64,000 nucleotides of DNA, taken from contig NZ_JAGGOO010000011.1 in the NCBI RefSeq assembly GCF_018614415.1, forward strand, positions 1 to 64,000. The letters are read 5' to 3'. Numbering within the stretch: position 1 is the first letter of the stretch; every line of letters begins with the position of its first letter. Both the position numbers and the translations under genes were made by a program. Below, piece by piece: positions 26,785 through 40,340 of this stretch. The notes beneath the pieces are model-generated. The model saw nothing but the letters and a program-made list of their open reading frames with translations. It made no database searches and was not told the origin of the DNA. The stretch comes from Streptomyces sp. ISL-12 (GTDB lineage Bacteria; Actinomycetota; Actinomycetes; Streptomycetales; Streptomycetaceae).

Positions 26785-28233
26785 GTGCTGCCCGAATCCA
26801 TCCCCACCGTCCACCTCACCGCCCAGTACCTCGGCCTCGACGGCCGCCCCCTCGGCGGCACCGTCGAGTTCGCGCCGCCGTCCCTGCTCACCCACTCCGA
26901 CGCCGACGTGTTCGTCGGTGGTCCGACGACCGCGGCCCTGGACAGCGAGGGCCGCCTCGACGTGACGCTGCCCGCGACCGACGCCGACGGCTGGAACCCG
27001 CTGGCCTGGGCGTACACGGTCACCGAACGCCTCAGCGGCCTGTCCAGCAGCCGCACCTACCGCATCGCCCTGGCCCAGTCGGTGCCCGAGGTGGACCTCG
27101 CCGACCTGGCGCCCGCCGACCCGGCCGGTCCCCAGTACGTGACCGTGCCCGGCCCGCCGGGACCGCAGGGCGAGCCGGGTCCGCAGGGCCCCGCCGGTCC
27201 GGTCCGCTCGGTCAACGGCCACACCGAGGCCGACATCATCCTGACCGCCTCCGAGGTCGGCGCCCTCGCCACCTCGGCGGCCGGGCAGGCGAGCGGCGTC
27301 GCCCAGCTCGACGCCACCGGCAAGGTGCCGCTCGCCCAGCTGCCCGACGGCACCGGTGACGGCGTCACCTCGGTCAACGGCCTGACCGGCGCGGTCACCC
27401 TGGCCGCCGCCGACCTCGGGGCGCTCACCCCGGCCGCGGCCGACGCCCGGTACCTGGCGATCGACGGCGCGCCCGTGCTCTCCGTCAACGGCCAGACCGG
27501 CGCGGTCACGCTGACCGCCTCCGGTCTCGGCGCGGTCCCCGCCGACCAGGCCGTGCTGCTCACCGGCGACCAGACCGTCGCGGGCGCCAAGACCTTCGCC
27601 ACCGTCCCCGCCGTCTCCGCCGACCCGGCCACCGACAACCAGCTGGTGCGCCGGTCGTACGTCGACACGCGGGTGCCCTCGGGCATGTGGACGCCGTCGG
27701 CGCTGGGCTTCAAGGCGTGGGCGTTCGACCCGGCGGCGTCCTCCCCGTCCACCGCCCAGTACTGCATCAACGGCAACGTGTACCTCGTCGGCGTGCCCCT
27801 GACCACGGCCGGGACCATCACCAACGTCTGCTTCTTCGTGGCCGGTTACGTCGGCACCGGTCTCGCCGCCACCTCCTTCGCCGGGCTCTACGACAGCGCG
27901 GGCAAGAGGGTCGGCGTCACCGGCGCGCTGAACACGCTGATCACCGCGACCGAGGGCACCACGTTCGTCCTGAAGCTGACCACCGCCTACACCGCCGCGG
28001 CCGGCAACTACTGGGTGGCGCTGCTGATCAACGGCCCGGACCCGCGGACCAACGGCCCCGGCTTCCTGGTCGGGGCGAGCATGGGCAGCTACCCGGGCGG
28101 CAGCGCCCGGATGCCCGGCGCCTTCGTCCGGCACGGCCGCCTGCCCACCACCGGCCTGACCGCACTGCCCACTTCGTTCACCCCGTCCACGATCGTGGCC
28201 GACTCCAACGCGATCTGGGCCGCGGTCTCCTGA
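26785..28233 (+). CDS. tail fibre with collagen-like and repeat modules
   Basis: A 482-residue putative receptor-binding fibre, GTG start at 26785. An N-terminal attachment domain (~1–115) is followed by a short collagen-like run (GPPGPQGEPGPQGPAGP). Three copies follow of the fibre-shaft repeat V-N-G-x-T-G/E-A-V/D-x-x-L-T/A-A-x-x-L/V-G-A, with an L-T-G-D-Q-T-V-A-G-A-K-T-F repeat. The C-terminal head (~300–482) is rich in G-N-Y-W-V-A-L-L-I-N-G-P type strands. These modules are typical of siphophage fibres, and the head should set target range. Confidence 0.8.
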   Translation: MLPESIPTVHLTAQYLGLDGRPLGGTVEFAPPSLLTHSDADVFVGGPTTAALDSEGRLDVTLPATDADGWNPLAWAYTVTERLSGLSSSRTYRIALAQSVPEVDLADLAPADPAGPQYVTVPGPPGPQGEPGPQGPAGPVRSVNGHTEADIILTASEVGALATSAAGQASGVAQLDATGKVPLAQLPDGTGDGVTSVNGLTGAVTLAAADLGALTPAAADARYLAIDGAPVLSVNGQTGAVTLTASGLGAVPADQAVLLTGDQTVAGAKTFATVPAVSADPATDNQLVRRSYVDTRVPSGMWTPSALGFKAWAFDPAASSPSTAQYCINGNVYLVGVPLTTAGTITNVCFFVAGYVGTGLAATSFAGLYDSAGKRVGVTGALNTLITATEGTTFVLKLTTAYTAAAGNYWVALLINGPDPRTNGPGFLVGASMGSYPGGSARMPGAFVRHGRLPTTGLTALPTSFTPSTIVADSNAIWAAVS

Positions 28234-28254
28234 CCTGTCCCGACCCTTTTCCCG

Positions 28255-28285
28255 CAGGCCGGCACGGACCTCCCGTGCCGGCCTG
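28255..28285 (+). terminator. hairpin between fibre and lysis genes
   Basis: A 13-base perfect stem CAGGCCGGCACGG / CCGTGCCGGCCTG, loop ACCTC, followed by TTCC. It may limit read-through into the amidase genes. Confidence 0.75.
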
Positions 28286-28313
28286 TTCCTCACTCACCGC
28301 AAGGAGGCCCACC

Positions 28314-29177
28314 ATGGCCACCCCCCTGACCGCCGACACCCTCGTCACCGCGCTGACCGCCGAGGGCGTCACCGTCGTCGAACACGGCGACTGGCGCACC
28401 CACAACCGCAACAGCGTCGGAACCTGGGGCCCCGTCAACGGCGTGATGGTGCATCACACCGTCACCTCCGGCACCACCGCTTCCGTCGACCTCTGCTACG
28501 ACGGCACCACCGACCTGCCCGGTCCGCTCTGCCACGGCGTGATCGACAAGGACGGCACGGTGTACCTGGTCGGCAACGGCCGCGCCAACCACGCCGGACT
28601 GGGCGACACCGACGTCCTGACCGCCGTGATCGCCGAGACCGCGCTGCCCGCCCCCGACAGCGACGACGTCGACGGCAACACCCGCTTCTACGGCTTCGAG
28701 TGCGTCAACCTCGGCGACGGCTCCGACCCGTGGCCCGAGGCCCAGCTGGAGGCGATCGCCCGGGTCTGCGCCGCGATCTGCCGCGCCCACGGCTGGAACG
28801 CCGCCTCCGTCATCGGCCACCTGGAGTGGACGTTCCGCAAGATCGACCCCAGGGGTTTCTCCATGGCCTCGATGCGCACCCGGGTCGCCGCCCTGCTGGC
28901 CACCGCGCCGGGCGGCTCCGCCGCGCACTACCAGCCGTTCCCCGGCGACGCCTTCTTCAAGTCCGCCCCGAACTCCACCATCGTCGCCGCGATGGGCGGC
29001 CGGCTCGTCGCCGAGGGCTGCTCGGCGTACACCACCGGCCCCGGCCCGCAGTGGAGCGAGGCCGACCGCGCCTCGTACGCCCTGTGGCAGCAGAAGCTCG
29101 GCTACACCGGCGCCGACGCCGACGGCTGGCCGGGCGCCACCTCGTGGAACGCCCTGAAGGTCCCCTACACCGCCTGA
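28314..29177 (+). CDS. N-acetylmuramoyl-L-alanine amidase 1
   Basis: A 287-residue endolysin-type amidase that cuts the MurNAc–L-Ala bond. The Amidase_2 (T7 lysozyme-like) fold is at about 20–195. Zinc ligands are H47 or H48 (M-V-H-H-T-V-T), H169 (V-I-G-H-L-E-W) and D178; K176 in F-R-K-I-D-P matches the catalytic lysine. The C-terminal part (205–287; G-Y-T-G-A-D-A-D-G-W-P-G-A-T-S-W) resembles a peptidoglycan-binding module of streptomycete phage lysins. No signal peptide. AAGGAGG precedes ATG 28314. Confidence 0.9.
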   Translation: MATPLTADTLVTALTAEGVTVVEHGDWRTHNRNSVGTWGPVNGVMVHHTVTSGTTASVDLCYDGTTDLPGPLCHGVIDKDGTVYLVGNGRANHAGLGDTDVLTAVIAETALPAPDSDDVDGNTRFYGFECVNLGDGSDPWPEAQLEAIARVCAAICRAHGWNAASVIGHLEWTFRKIDPRGFSMASMRTRVAALLATAPGGSAAHYQPFPGDAFFKSAPNSTIVAAMGGRLVAEGCSAYTTGPGPQWSEADRASYALWQQKLGYTGADADGWPGATSWNALKVPYTA

Positions 29178-29200
29178 TCCGCTCCCCGGAGGACCACCGC

Positions 29201-30073
29201 ATGTCCACACCCCTCACCGCCACCGCCCTCGTCGCCGCCCTCAAGGCCGAGGGCGTCTCCGTCGTCGAACACGCCGGCTGGCGCACCCACAACCGCAACA
29301 GCAAGGGCGCCTGGGGCCCGGTCAACGGCGTGATGATCCACCACACCGTCACCTCCGGCACCACAGCCACCGTCAACCTCTGCTACAACGGCCGCTCCGA
29401 CCTCCCCGGCCCGCTCTGCCACGGCGTCATCGCCAAGGACGGCACGGTCCACCTGGTCGGCAACGGCCGCGCCAACCACGCCGGCAGCGGCGACGCCGAC
29501 GTCCTGGCCGCCGTCGTCGCCGAGCGCGCGACCCTGCCCGCCCCGAACCAGCAGAACACGGACGGCAACACCCGTTTCTACGGCTTCGAGTGCGTCAACC
29601 TCGGCGACGGCGAGGACCCCTGGCCGGAGGCCCAGCTGGACGCCATCGCCCGCACCGCGGCGGCCATCTGCCGCGCCCACGGCTGGAGCGCGGCCTCGGT
29701 GATCGGCCACAAGGAGTGGACGAACACCAAGATCGACCCGCGCGGCTTCACCATGCCGTCCCTGCGCACCCGCGTCGCGACACTGCTCGGCAAGAAGCCC
29801 ACGCCCACCACCCCGACCTACCAGCCCTTCCCGGGCGCCGCCTGGTTCAAGGACAGGCCGAAGTCACCGATCGTCACGGCGATGGGCAAGCGCCTGGTCG
29901 CGGCCGGCTGCTCGGCGTACTCCACCGGCCCCGGCCCGCAGTGGACCGACGCCGACCGCAACAGCTACGCGAAGTGGCAGCGCAAGCTCGGCTACACCGG
30001 CACCGACGCCGACGGCTGGCCGGGCGCCACCTCCTGGGCCGCGCTGAGGGTGCCGTACACCAGCGGGACGTGA
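29201..30073 (+). CDS. N-acetylmuramoyl-L-alanine amidase 2
   Basis: A 290-residue close paralogue of the preceding amidase, 23 bases downstream, with the same domain order and the same catalytic residues (M-I-H-H-T-V-T; V-I-G-H-K-E-W; K-I-D-P-R-G). Differences concentrate in the linker near residue 200 and around residues 105–120. A clear tandem duplication. Either both lyse the producer or one is particle-associated. Confidence 0.9.
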   Translation: MSTPLTATALVAALKAEGVSVVEHAGWRTHNRNSKGAWGPVNGVMIHHTVTSGTTATVNLCYNGRSDLPGPLCHGVIAKDGTVHLVGNGRANHAGSGDADVLAAVVAERATLPAPNQQNTDGNTRFYGFECVNLGDGEDPWPEAQLDAIARTAAAICRAHGWSAASVIGHKEWTNTKIDPRGFTMPSLRTRVATLLGKKPTPTTPTYQPFPGAAWFKDRPKSPIVTAMGKRLVAAGCSAYSTGPGPQWTDADRNSYAKWQRKLGYTGTDADGWPGATSWAALRVPYTSGT

Positions 30074-30078
30074 CGCCC

Positions 30079-30333
30079 GTGTCCGACGCCACCAGACGCA
30101 CCCTGCGCACCGTCGTCCAGACCGCCGTGGCCCTGTGCGTCCTGCTGCCGTCGCTGGTCGACACGGCGGGCCTGCCCCGCAGTCTGCCCTGGGTCGCCGG
30201 GGCCCTGGCCGTGTCCGGCGCGGTGACCCGGGCGATGGCCCTGCCGGCCGTGCAGTCCCGGCTCCCCGCCTGGCTGCGCACGGAAGCACCCGAACCGAAC
30301 CCGAACGACAAGACCGAGAAGAACACGACATGA
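30079..30333 (+). CDS. holin-like membrane protein
   Basis: An 84-residue protein with two hydrophobic stretches (TAVALCVLLPSLVDTAG and WVAGALAVSGAVTRAMAL) and a charged C-terminus (P-N-P-N-D-K-T-E-K-N-T-T). Size, topology and position after the amidases fit an actinophage holin, which would open the membrane for amidase release. GTG start; overlaps the next gene (ATGA). Confidence 0.7.
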   Translation: MSDATRRTLRTVVQTAVALCVLLPSLVDTAGLPRSLPWVAGALAVSGAVTRAMALPAVQSRLPAWLRTEAPEPNPNDKTEKNTT

Positions 30334-30581
30334 GCGACGATCAAGCCACCGTGGCCGTCGAACTGGAACGCCTGCGCGGCACGGTGGAAGCCGGCTTCGC
30401 CCGGGCCGACGGCTCCCTCGCGCTGCTGGTCCAGCGCAGCGACCAGACCGACAAGCAACTCGCCGACCACGAACAACGCCTGGACGCCCTGGAACGCTCC
30501 CGCTGGCCACTGGCGAGCATCGGCGTCCTGGCCGCCCTGGCCACCACGGTGGTCACCACCCTGCAACTGACCGCCCGCTGA
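30330..30581 (+). CDS. coiled-coil, tail-anchored membrane protein (second holin-like)
   Basis: An 83-residue protein. A long coiled coil (about 8–58: V-E-L-E-R-L-R-G-T-V-E-A-G-F-A-R-A-D, Q-L-A-D-H-E-Q-R-L-D-A-L-E) ends in one C-terminal membrane helix (LASIGVLAALATTVVTTLQL). This architecture is frequent next to holins in actinophage lysis cassettes. Co-translated with the holin-like gene. Last gene of the tail cluster. Confidence 0.7.
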   Translation: MSDDQATVAVELERLRGTVEAGFARADGSLALLVQRSDQTDKQLADHEQRLDALERSRWPLASIGVLAALATTVVTTLQLTAR

Positions 30582-30588
30582 ACCCGCC

Positions 30589-30626
30589 GAGGGGCGGTCG
30601 TCCCCAGCGCCCTACGACCGCCCCTC
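30589..30626. terminator. bidirectional terminator ending the tail cluster
   Basis: A 13-base perfect stem GAGGGGCGGTCGT / ACGACCGCCCCTC between two convergent genes, 8 bases past the stop of the last tail-cluster gene. Confidence 0.75.
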
Positions 30627-31038
30627 ACACCCCGAAGGTGCACCACACCTGCTTCTCGTCGAACCCCGTACGGTGCCACCCCCACCGCCGCGACACCGCC
30701 TCGACCAGCCGCAGCCCCCGCCCGCCCTCACTCCAGGGATCGTCCCCGCCGGCCGCCACGGCAGGTGCCAGCTCGGGCGCCTGGTCGAGCACCATCACCC
30801 GCAGCATCGACGGCACGAGGGCCAGCTCAAGACCGGCGAGCCCGCCCCCGTGCCGCACGGCATTGGTGCACATCTCGCTCACCACCAGCTCGACGGTGTC
30901 CGCGAGATCCCCGAGCTTCCACTGCTCGTACAGCCACACCCGGGTCCGATGCCGCGCCTCGGCGACGGGACGCACCGGATCGAGTGCGGAGACGTCCCAG
31001 CCGACGCGGGTGGGGGTGGCGTCGAAGCGGCAGTCCAT
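30625..31038 (-). CDS. RsbW-like ATP-binding protein
   Basis: A 137-residue GHKL ATPase. N box ELVVSEMCTNAVRHGGG, G1 VMVLDQAPELAP (weak), G2 E-G-G-R-G-L-R-L-V-E-A-V-S-R-R-W-G-W. ATG at 31038 has GAGG 7 bases upstream; the longer upstream frame is not supported. It is divergent from the XRE/DUF5753 gene, mirroring the set at 0–1.5 kb. Confidence 0.8.
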   Translation of the reverse strand: MDCRFDATPTRVGWDVSALDPVRPVAEARHRTRVWLYEQWKLGDLADTVELVVSEMCTNAVRHGGGLAGLELALVPSMLRVMVLDQAPELAPAVAAGGDDPWSEGGRGLRLVEAVSRRWGWHRTGFDEKQVWCTFGV

Positions 31039-31195
31039 CGGGCACCTCGCTGAGGTCGAGTAGTGACGTGCGCCGCACAGTAGCGCCTTGTCCCCAACAC
31101 GTGAGACGCCATTCACCCCAACGAGTTGAGTATCGGCGTTCGATGGACGAGCCCGACACCGGTGGGCAAACTGGCGCCAGCGAGGAAAGGAAGAC

Positions 31196-32047
31196 ATGGC
31201 ACCCAGGCACGCCCCGACCTTCCGGCAACGCCGTTTCGGCGCTGAACTGCGGCGGCTGCGGGAAGCCGCAGGGATGTCGGCACCACGCGCGGCAGAACTC
31301 CTCGGCACCGACCGCACCACCATTTCCAACACCGAAGCCGGCCGCTTCGGCATCAGCGAGCAGCGCCTTCGGCGCATGGCCGCCATCTACGAGTGCGACG
31401 ACCCGACGCTGATCGACGCACTGGCCGGGATGACGGGCGGACGCCGCACCGGCTGGTGGGACGAGTACCGGGGCAAGGTACCCCCGGACTTTCTGGACGT
31501 GGCCGAACTGGAACACCACGCGGTCCGGCTCCGTACCCTCCAGACAGCTCACCTGCCCGGCATGTTCCACACCGAGGAGCACGCCCGGGCCATCTTCGAC
31601 CTCTTCATCCCGGCGCTCCCCCGTCTGGAAGTCGAACTACGGATCGCGCAACGTCTGTCCCGGCACTCCGTGATCACACGGGAGCCACCGACACCGTACG
31701 TAGGCCTCATCCACGAAACCGCGCTCCGCATGCAGATCGGCGGTCGCCACGTCACCCGCGCCCAGTTGAAGCACCTGCTTTCGGAGAGCGAACGGGAGAA
31801 CGTCTCGCTGCTGGTCATCCCGTTCAGCGCGGGCGGCTTCCCCATGGCCGGCGACTCCGTGCTCTACGCGACAGCCTCCAGCCCGCACCTGGACACAGTG
31901 CAGGTGGATGCCCCCACGGGCGCCATCTTCTTCGACGCTCGCGGGCAACTGGCCAACTTCCGCCGTCGTATGGACGCAGTCGAACAACTGGCGTTGAATC
32001 GCAGCCAGTCGAGGGACGCCATCCTGGACATTCTCAAGGAGCTGTAG
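31196..32047 (+). CDS. XRE-family regulator with DUF5753 domain
   Basis: A 283-residue regulator. HTH at about 12–70 (FGAELRRLREAAGMSAPRAA then T-D-R-T-T-I-S-N-T-E-A-G-R-F-G-I-S). DUF5753 follows from ~95 (E-H-H-A-V-R-L-R-T-L-Q-T-A-H-L-P-G-M-F-H-T-E-E-H-A-R-A; V-S-L-L-V-I-P-F). AGGAAAGGAAG precedes the ATG. It is followed 2 bases later by its DUF397 partner. Confidence 0.9.
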   Translation: MAPRHAPTFRQRRFGAELRRLREAAGMSAPRAAELLGTDRTTISNTEAGRFGISEQRLRRMAAIYECDDPTLIDALAGMTGGRRTGWWDEYRGKVPPDFLDVAELEHHAVRLRTLQTAHLPGMFHTEEHARAIFDLFIPALPRLEVELRIAQRLSRHSVITREPPTPYVGLIHETALRMQIGGRHVTRAQLKHLLSESERENVSLLVIPFSAGGFPMAGDSVLYATASSPHLDTVQVDAPTGAIFFDARGQLANFRRRMDAVEQLALNRSQSRDAILDILKEL

Positions 32048-32049
32048 AA

Positions 32050-32220
32050 GTGCCCGAGGTGAAGTGGACCAAGTCCTCGTACTCCGAGGCATCCGGCAAC
32101 AACTGCGTGGAGATAGCCGAACTCGGCCCCACCATCCTCATCCGCGACTCCAAACACCCCCACCACCCCCGCACCACCGTCAGCCGCACCACCTGGACGG
32201 CCTTCACCCGCACCCTCTGA
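32050..32220 (+). CDS. DUF397 protein
   Basis: A 56-residue protein (GTG at 32050). It reads W-T-K-S-S-Y-S-E-A-S-G-N-N-C-V-E-I-A and then I-L-I-R-D-S-K-H-P, the two hallmark motifs of DUF397. Paired with the XRE gene just upstream. Confidence 0.9.
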   Translation: MPEVKWTKSSYSEASGNNCVEIAELGPTILIRDSKHPHHPRTTVSRTTWTAFTRTL

Positions 32221-32238
32221 AACCCCGCACCCACGCCG

Positions 32239-32271
32239 AAGGGCGGCCACCCCACCGGGGTGACCGCCCTT
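32239..32271. terminator. bidirectional terminator before rpoC end
   Basis: A 15-base stem with one mismatch (AAGGGCGGCCACCCC / GGGGTGACCGCCCTT) and loop ACC, between the convergent DUF397 and rpoC genes. Confidence 0.8.
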
Positions 32272-32286
32272 CAGATCCCTCGACTC

Positions 32287-36183
<3,897 letters not shown>

Positions 36184-36276
36184 TATGCGTCAATCCCTCT
36201 CAGGGTTGTAAGTCATGGGGTCTGATACGGGGGTCCTGGGGCCGGCCGGGCTCAGTCGAGCCCGGCCGGACTCCCG

Positions 36277-39200
36277 TCAGACCTCTTCGACGCTGCTCGG
36301 CTCGCGCCGGGACAGGTCGATGCCAAGCTCCTCCGCCGCGCGGAAGACGTCCTCGTCGGTGTCGCGCATCTCGATGGACATGCCGTCCGAGGACAGCACC
36401 TCCACGTTGAGGCACAGGGACTGCATCTCCTTGATGAGCACCTTGAAGGACTCGGGGATGCCGGGCTCAGGGATGTTCTCGCCCTTGACGATGGCCTCGT
36501 AGACCTTCACGCGGCCGGTGACGTCGTCGGACTTGATGGTCAGCAGCTCCTGGAGGGCGTAAGCGGCGCCGTACGCCTCCAGCGCCCACACCTCCATCTC
36601 ACCGAAGCGCTGGCCACCGAACTGGGCCTTACCACCCAGCGGCTGCTGGGTGATCATGCTGTACGGACCGGTCGAGCGGGCGTGCAGCTTGTCGTCGACC
36701 AGGTGGTGCAGCTTGAGGATGTACATGTAGCCGACCGAGATCGGGTCCGGGAACGGCTCACCGCTGCGGCCGTCGAACAGCCGCGCCTTGCCGGACGGGA
36801 GCACCATGCGCTCGCCGTCGCGGTTGGGGATGGTGTGCTGGAGCAGACCCGCCAGCTCGTCCTCACGCGCGCCGTCGAAGACCGGGGTGGCGACGTTGGT
36901 GCCGGGCTCGACCTTGTCGGCGCCGATCACCTGGAGCCGCTGGGCCCACTCCTCCGCGAGGCCGGAGACGTCCCAGCCGCGGCTGGCGAGCCAGCCGAGG
37001 TGGATCTCCAGGACCTGTCCCGGGTTCATTCGGGACGGGACACCCAGCGGGTTCAGGATGATGTCGACCGGCGTGCCGTCCTCCAGGAACGGCATGTCCT
37101 CGATCGGGTTGATCTTGGAGATGACGCCCTTGTTGCCGTGGCGGCCGGCGAGCTTGTCACCGTCGGTGATCTTGCGCTTCTGCGCGACGTAGACGCGCAC
37201 CAGCTGGTTGACACCGGGGGGAAGCTCGTCGCCCTCCTCGCGGTCGAAGACGCGGACGCCGATGACCTTGCCGGTCTCGCCGTGCGGCACCTTCAGCGAG
37301 GTGTCACGGACCTCACGGGCCTTCTCACCGAAGATCGCGCGCAGCAGGCGCTCCTCGGGCGTCAGCTCGGTCTCGCCCTTGGGCGTGACCTTGCCGACCA
37401 GGATGTCGCCGGCGATGACCTCGGCGCCGATGCGGATGATGCCGCGCTCGTCGAGGTCGGCGAGGACCTCCTCGGAGACGTTCGGGATGTCCCGGGTGAT
37501 CTCCTCGGGGCCGAGCTTGGTGTCACGGGCGTCGACCTCGTGCTCCTCGATGTGGATCGAGGAGAGGACGTCGTCCTGCACGAGGCGCTGCGACAGGATG
37601 ATCGCGTCCTCGTAGTTGTGACCCTCCCACGGCATGAACGCGACCAGCAGGTTCTTGCCGAGCGCCATCTCGCCGTTCTCGGTGGCCGGACCGTCGGCCA
37701 GGACCTGGCCGGTGATGATCCGGTCGCCCTCGTTGACGATGACCTTCTGGTTGACCGAGGTGCCCTGGTTGGAGCGGGCGAACTTGGCCAGGCGGTACGT
37801 GATGTACGTGCCGTCGTCGTTGGCGGTGGTGATGTAGTCGGCGGAGACCTCCTGGACCACACCCGGCTTCTCGGCCTTGACCACGTCACCGGCGTCGACC
37901 GCGGAGCGGTACTCCATGCCGGTGCCGACCAGCGGCGACTCGCTCTTGATGAGCGGCACGGCCTGGCGCATCATGTTCGCGCCCATGAGGGCACGGTTGG
38001 CGTCGTCGTGCTCCAGGAACGGGATCATGGCGGTCGCGACCGACACCATCTGGCGCGGCGAGACGTCCATGTAGTCGACGTCCTCGCCCGTGACGTAGTC
38101 GACCTCGCCGCCGCGGCGGCGGACCAGGACGCGGGCCTCGGCGAACCGCATGTCGTCGGTGAGCGTGGCGTTGGCCTGCGCGATGACGAAGCGGTCCTCC
38201 TCGTCGGCGGTCAGGTAGTCGACCTCGTCGGTGACCTGGCCGTCGACGACCTTGCGGTACGGGGTCTCGACGAAACCGAACGCGTTGACCCGGCCGTAGG
38301 AGGCGAGCGAGCCGATCAGACCGATGTTCGGGCCTTCGGGCGTCTCGATCGGGCACATGCGGCCGTAGTGCGAGGGGTGCACGTCACGGACCTCGAAGCC
38401 GGCCCGCTCACGGGAGAGACCACCCGGGCCAAGAGCCGACAGGCGGCGCTTGTGGGTGAGACCCGACAGCGGGTTGTTCTGGTCCATGAACTGCGACAGC
38501 TGGCTGGTGCCGAAGAACTCCTTGATGGAGGCGACGACCGGCCGGATGTTGATCAGCGTCTGCGGCGTGATCGCCTCGACGTCCTGGGTCGTCATGCGCT
38601 CCCGCACGACGCGCTCCATACGCGCCAGACCCGTACGGACCTGGTTCTGGATGAGCTCGCCGACGCTGCGCAGACGACGGTTGCCGAAGTGGTCGATGTC
38701 GTCGGTCTCGACGACGACCGGCTGGCCGTTGTCGCCGACCGTCTCGGTCTCGCCGGCGTGCAGCTTGACCAGGTACTTGATCGTCGCGATGACGTCCTCG
38801 ACGGTCAGGATGCCCGCGTCGAGGGGGGCGTCCGCGCCGAGCTTCTTGTTGACCTTGTAGCGGCCGACCTTGGCGAGGTCGTAGCGCTTCGGGTTGAAGT
38901 ACAGGTTCTCGAGCAGCGTCTGCGCGGCCTCGCGGGTCGGGGGCTCGCCCGGACGCAGCTTGCGGTAGATGTCGAGCAGCGCGTCGTCCTGGCCCTGGGT
39001 GTGGTCCTTCTCCAGGGTGGCGCGCATGGACTCGTACTCGCCGAACTCCTCCAGGATCTGCTCGGTGGTCCAGCCGAGCGCCTTGAGGAGGACGGTCACG
39101 GACTGCTTGCGCTTGCGGTCGATGCGCACACCGACCATGTCGCGCTTGTCGATCTCCATCTCCAGCCAGGCACCCCGGGACGGGATGATCTTGGCGGAGA

Positions 39201-39762
39201 AGATGTCCTTGTCGGACGTCTTGTCGATGGAGGAGTCGAAGTAGACACCCGGGGACCGGACGAGCTGCGACACCACGACACGCTCGGTGCCGTTGATGAC
39301 GAAGGTGCCCTTGTTCGTCATGAGCGGGAAGTCGCCCATGAAGACGGTCTGGGACTTGATCTCGCCGGTCTCGTTGTTGGTGAACTCGGCGGTGACGAAG
39401 AGCGGGGCGGCGAACGTGAAGTCGCGCTCCTTGCACTCGTCGATGGAGTTCTTCGGCGGCTCGAAGCGGTGGTCGCGGAAGGTCAGCGACATCGACCCGG
39501 AGAAGTCCTCGATCGGGGAGATCTCCTCGAAGATCTCCTCCAGGCCGGACTTGGTGGGGACGTCGTGACCCGACTCGAGAGCCTCCTCGACGCGAGCCTT
39601 CCAAGCGTCGTTGCCGAGCAGCCAGTCGAAGCTCTCGGTTTGCAGCGCGAGAAGGTTCGGAACCTCGAGGGGCTCCTTGATCTTTGCAAAGGAGATGCGC
39701 AGCGGGGCGGTGCTGGCAGCGTTGTTCGTATTCGCGGTCGAGGCATTGCGCGAGGCGGCCAA
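36277..39762 (-). CDS. rpoB: RNA polymerase beta subunit
   Basis: 1161 residues from a TTG at 39762 ([13 protein letters not shown]), the start used in streptomycetes; the extra upstream codons of the longer frame are not conserved. The rifampicin region [20 protein letters not shown] / [18 protein letters not shown] is wild type, so rifampicin sensitivity is expected. Essential transcription enzyme; operon with rpoC. Confidence 0.99.
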   Translation of the reverse strand: MAASRNASTANTNNAASTAPLRISFAKIKEPLEVPNLLALQTESFDWLLGNDAWKARVEEALESGHDVPTKSGLEEIFEEISPIEDFSGSMSLTFRDHRFEPPKNSIDECKERDFTFAAPLFVTAEFTNNETGEIKSQTVFMGDFPLMTNKGTFVINGTERVVVSQLVRSPGVYFDSSIDKTSDKDIFSAKIIPSRGAWLEMEIDKRDMVGVRIDRKRKQSVTVLLKALGWTTEQILEEFGEYESMRATLEKDHTQGQDDALLDIYRKLRPGEPPTREAAQTLLENLYFNPKRYDLAKVGRYKVNKKLGADAPLDAGILTVEDVIATIKYLVKLHAGETETVGDNGQPVVVETDDIDHFGNRRLRSVGELIQNQVRTGLARMERVVRERMTTQDVEAITPQTLINIRPVVASIKEFFGTSQLSQFMDQNNPLSGLTHKRRLSALGPGGLSRERAGFEVRDVHPSHYGRMCPIETPEGPNIGLIGSLASYGRVNAFGFVETPYRKVVDGQVTDEVDYLTADEEDRFVIAQANATLTDDMRFAEARVLVRRRGGEVDYVTGEDVDYMDVSPRQMVSVATAMIPFLEHDDANRALMGANMMRQAVPLIKSESPLVGTGMEYRSAVDAGDVVKAEKPGVVQEVSADYITTANDDGTYITYRLAKFARSNQGTSVNQKVIVNEGDRIITGQVLADGPATENGEMALGKNLLVAFMPWEGHNYEDAIILSQRLVQDDVLSSIHIEEHEVDARDTKLGPEEITRDIPNVSEEVLADLDERGIIRIGAEVIAGDILVGKVTPKGETELTPEERLLRAIFGEKAREVRDTSLKVPHGETGKVIGVRVFDREEGDELPPGVNQLVRVYVAQKRKITDGDKLAGRHGNKGVISKINPIEDMPFLEDGTPVDIILNPLGVPSRMNPGQVLEIHLGWLASRGWDVSGLAEEWAQRLQVIGADKVEPGTNVATPVFDGAREDELAGLLQHTIPNRDGERMVLPSGKARLFDGRSGEPFPDPISVGYMYILKLHHLVDDKLHARSTGPYSMITQQPLGGKAQFGGQRFGEMEVWALEAYGAAYALQELLTIKSDDVTGRVKVYEAIVKGENIPEPGIPESFKVLIKEMQSLCLNVEVLSSDGMSIEMRDTDEDVFRAAEELGIDLSRREPSSVEEV

Positions 39763-40235
39763 GAGGGGGTCCTTCCGAGGGCTCGGACTCACTACGCGCG
39801 TACCGGTCCCTCACCCCACACGGAGACAGACTTCCCGTTGTGGCCGTTCGGCCAGGTCAGAGATGGTCCGGTTTCCGTGCTCGAGCGAGGGCATGCCCCT
39901 GGTGACGGGCAGGGAGCAGCTAACAGGCAGCGCAAAGGGTCAGTGTAGCCACTTGGCACACTGATGTCCAGTCCCGCTCTACGGAGCGCCTCACTACCCT
40001 CATCTCAACGCCTGCGGCAAGCCTGCCCTCAACGCACGGTGATACTTCCCTCTGCGCCGCCGATCCATGCCTCGGAACCCGGATCGTTGTGACGACGCGT
40101 CCTGAGAATTGCGCGCTGCGTGCGGTTCGTCAAGGCCCCCCTTGCCCGAACCGGAGCGCTCGAAGACACAACGAAGATCACCATACCTCGCACACACACA
40201 GTCGCAAGGCAACCACGGCGAGGGCCCGGGAACGA
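39763..40235 (-). promoter_or_regulatory. rpoB upstream region
   Basis: About 470 non-coding bases between rpoB and the rplL terminator. It is expected to contain the rpoBC promoters; no gene seen and no promoter box I can assign surely. Confidence 0.4.
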
Positions 40236-40271
40236 CGAAGAGCGACCACCCGGATGGATGATCGCTCTTCG
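40236..40271 (-). terminator. terminator after rplJL
   Basis: A 10-base perfect stem CGAAGAGCGA / TCGCTCTTCG with a 16-base loop, 70 bases past the rplL stop; on the minus strand it is followed by TCGTTCCC. Confidence 0.65.
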
Positions 40272-40340
40272 GTGCGTACGCGTTACAGCCCTGGCGGAAT
40301 GTTTACCGCGCTACGGGCCGCCGACGCGGTCGCGAAGGTC

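Noticed and set aside
14359-30581. Contractile injection system or complete prophage
   Set aside because: No sheath, AAA ATPase, spike or baseplate wedge genes; no head, packaging, integrase or replication genes.
36277-39762. Rifampicin-resistance allele in rpoB
   Set aside because: The resistance-determining region is wild type.
36682-39948. 1088-codon frame antisense to rpoB
   Set aside because: Same codon-bias shadow; the rpoB product is unambiguous.
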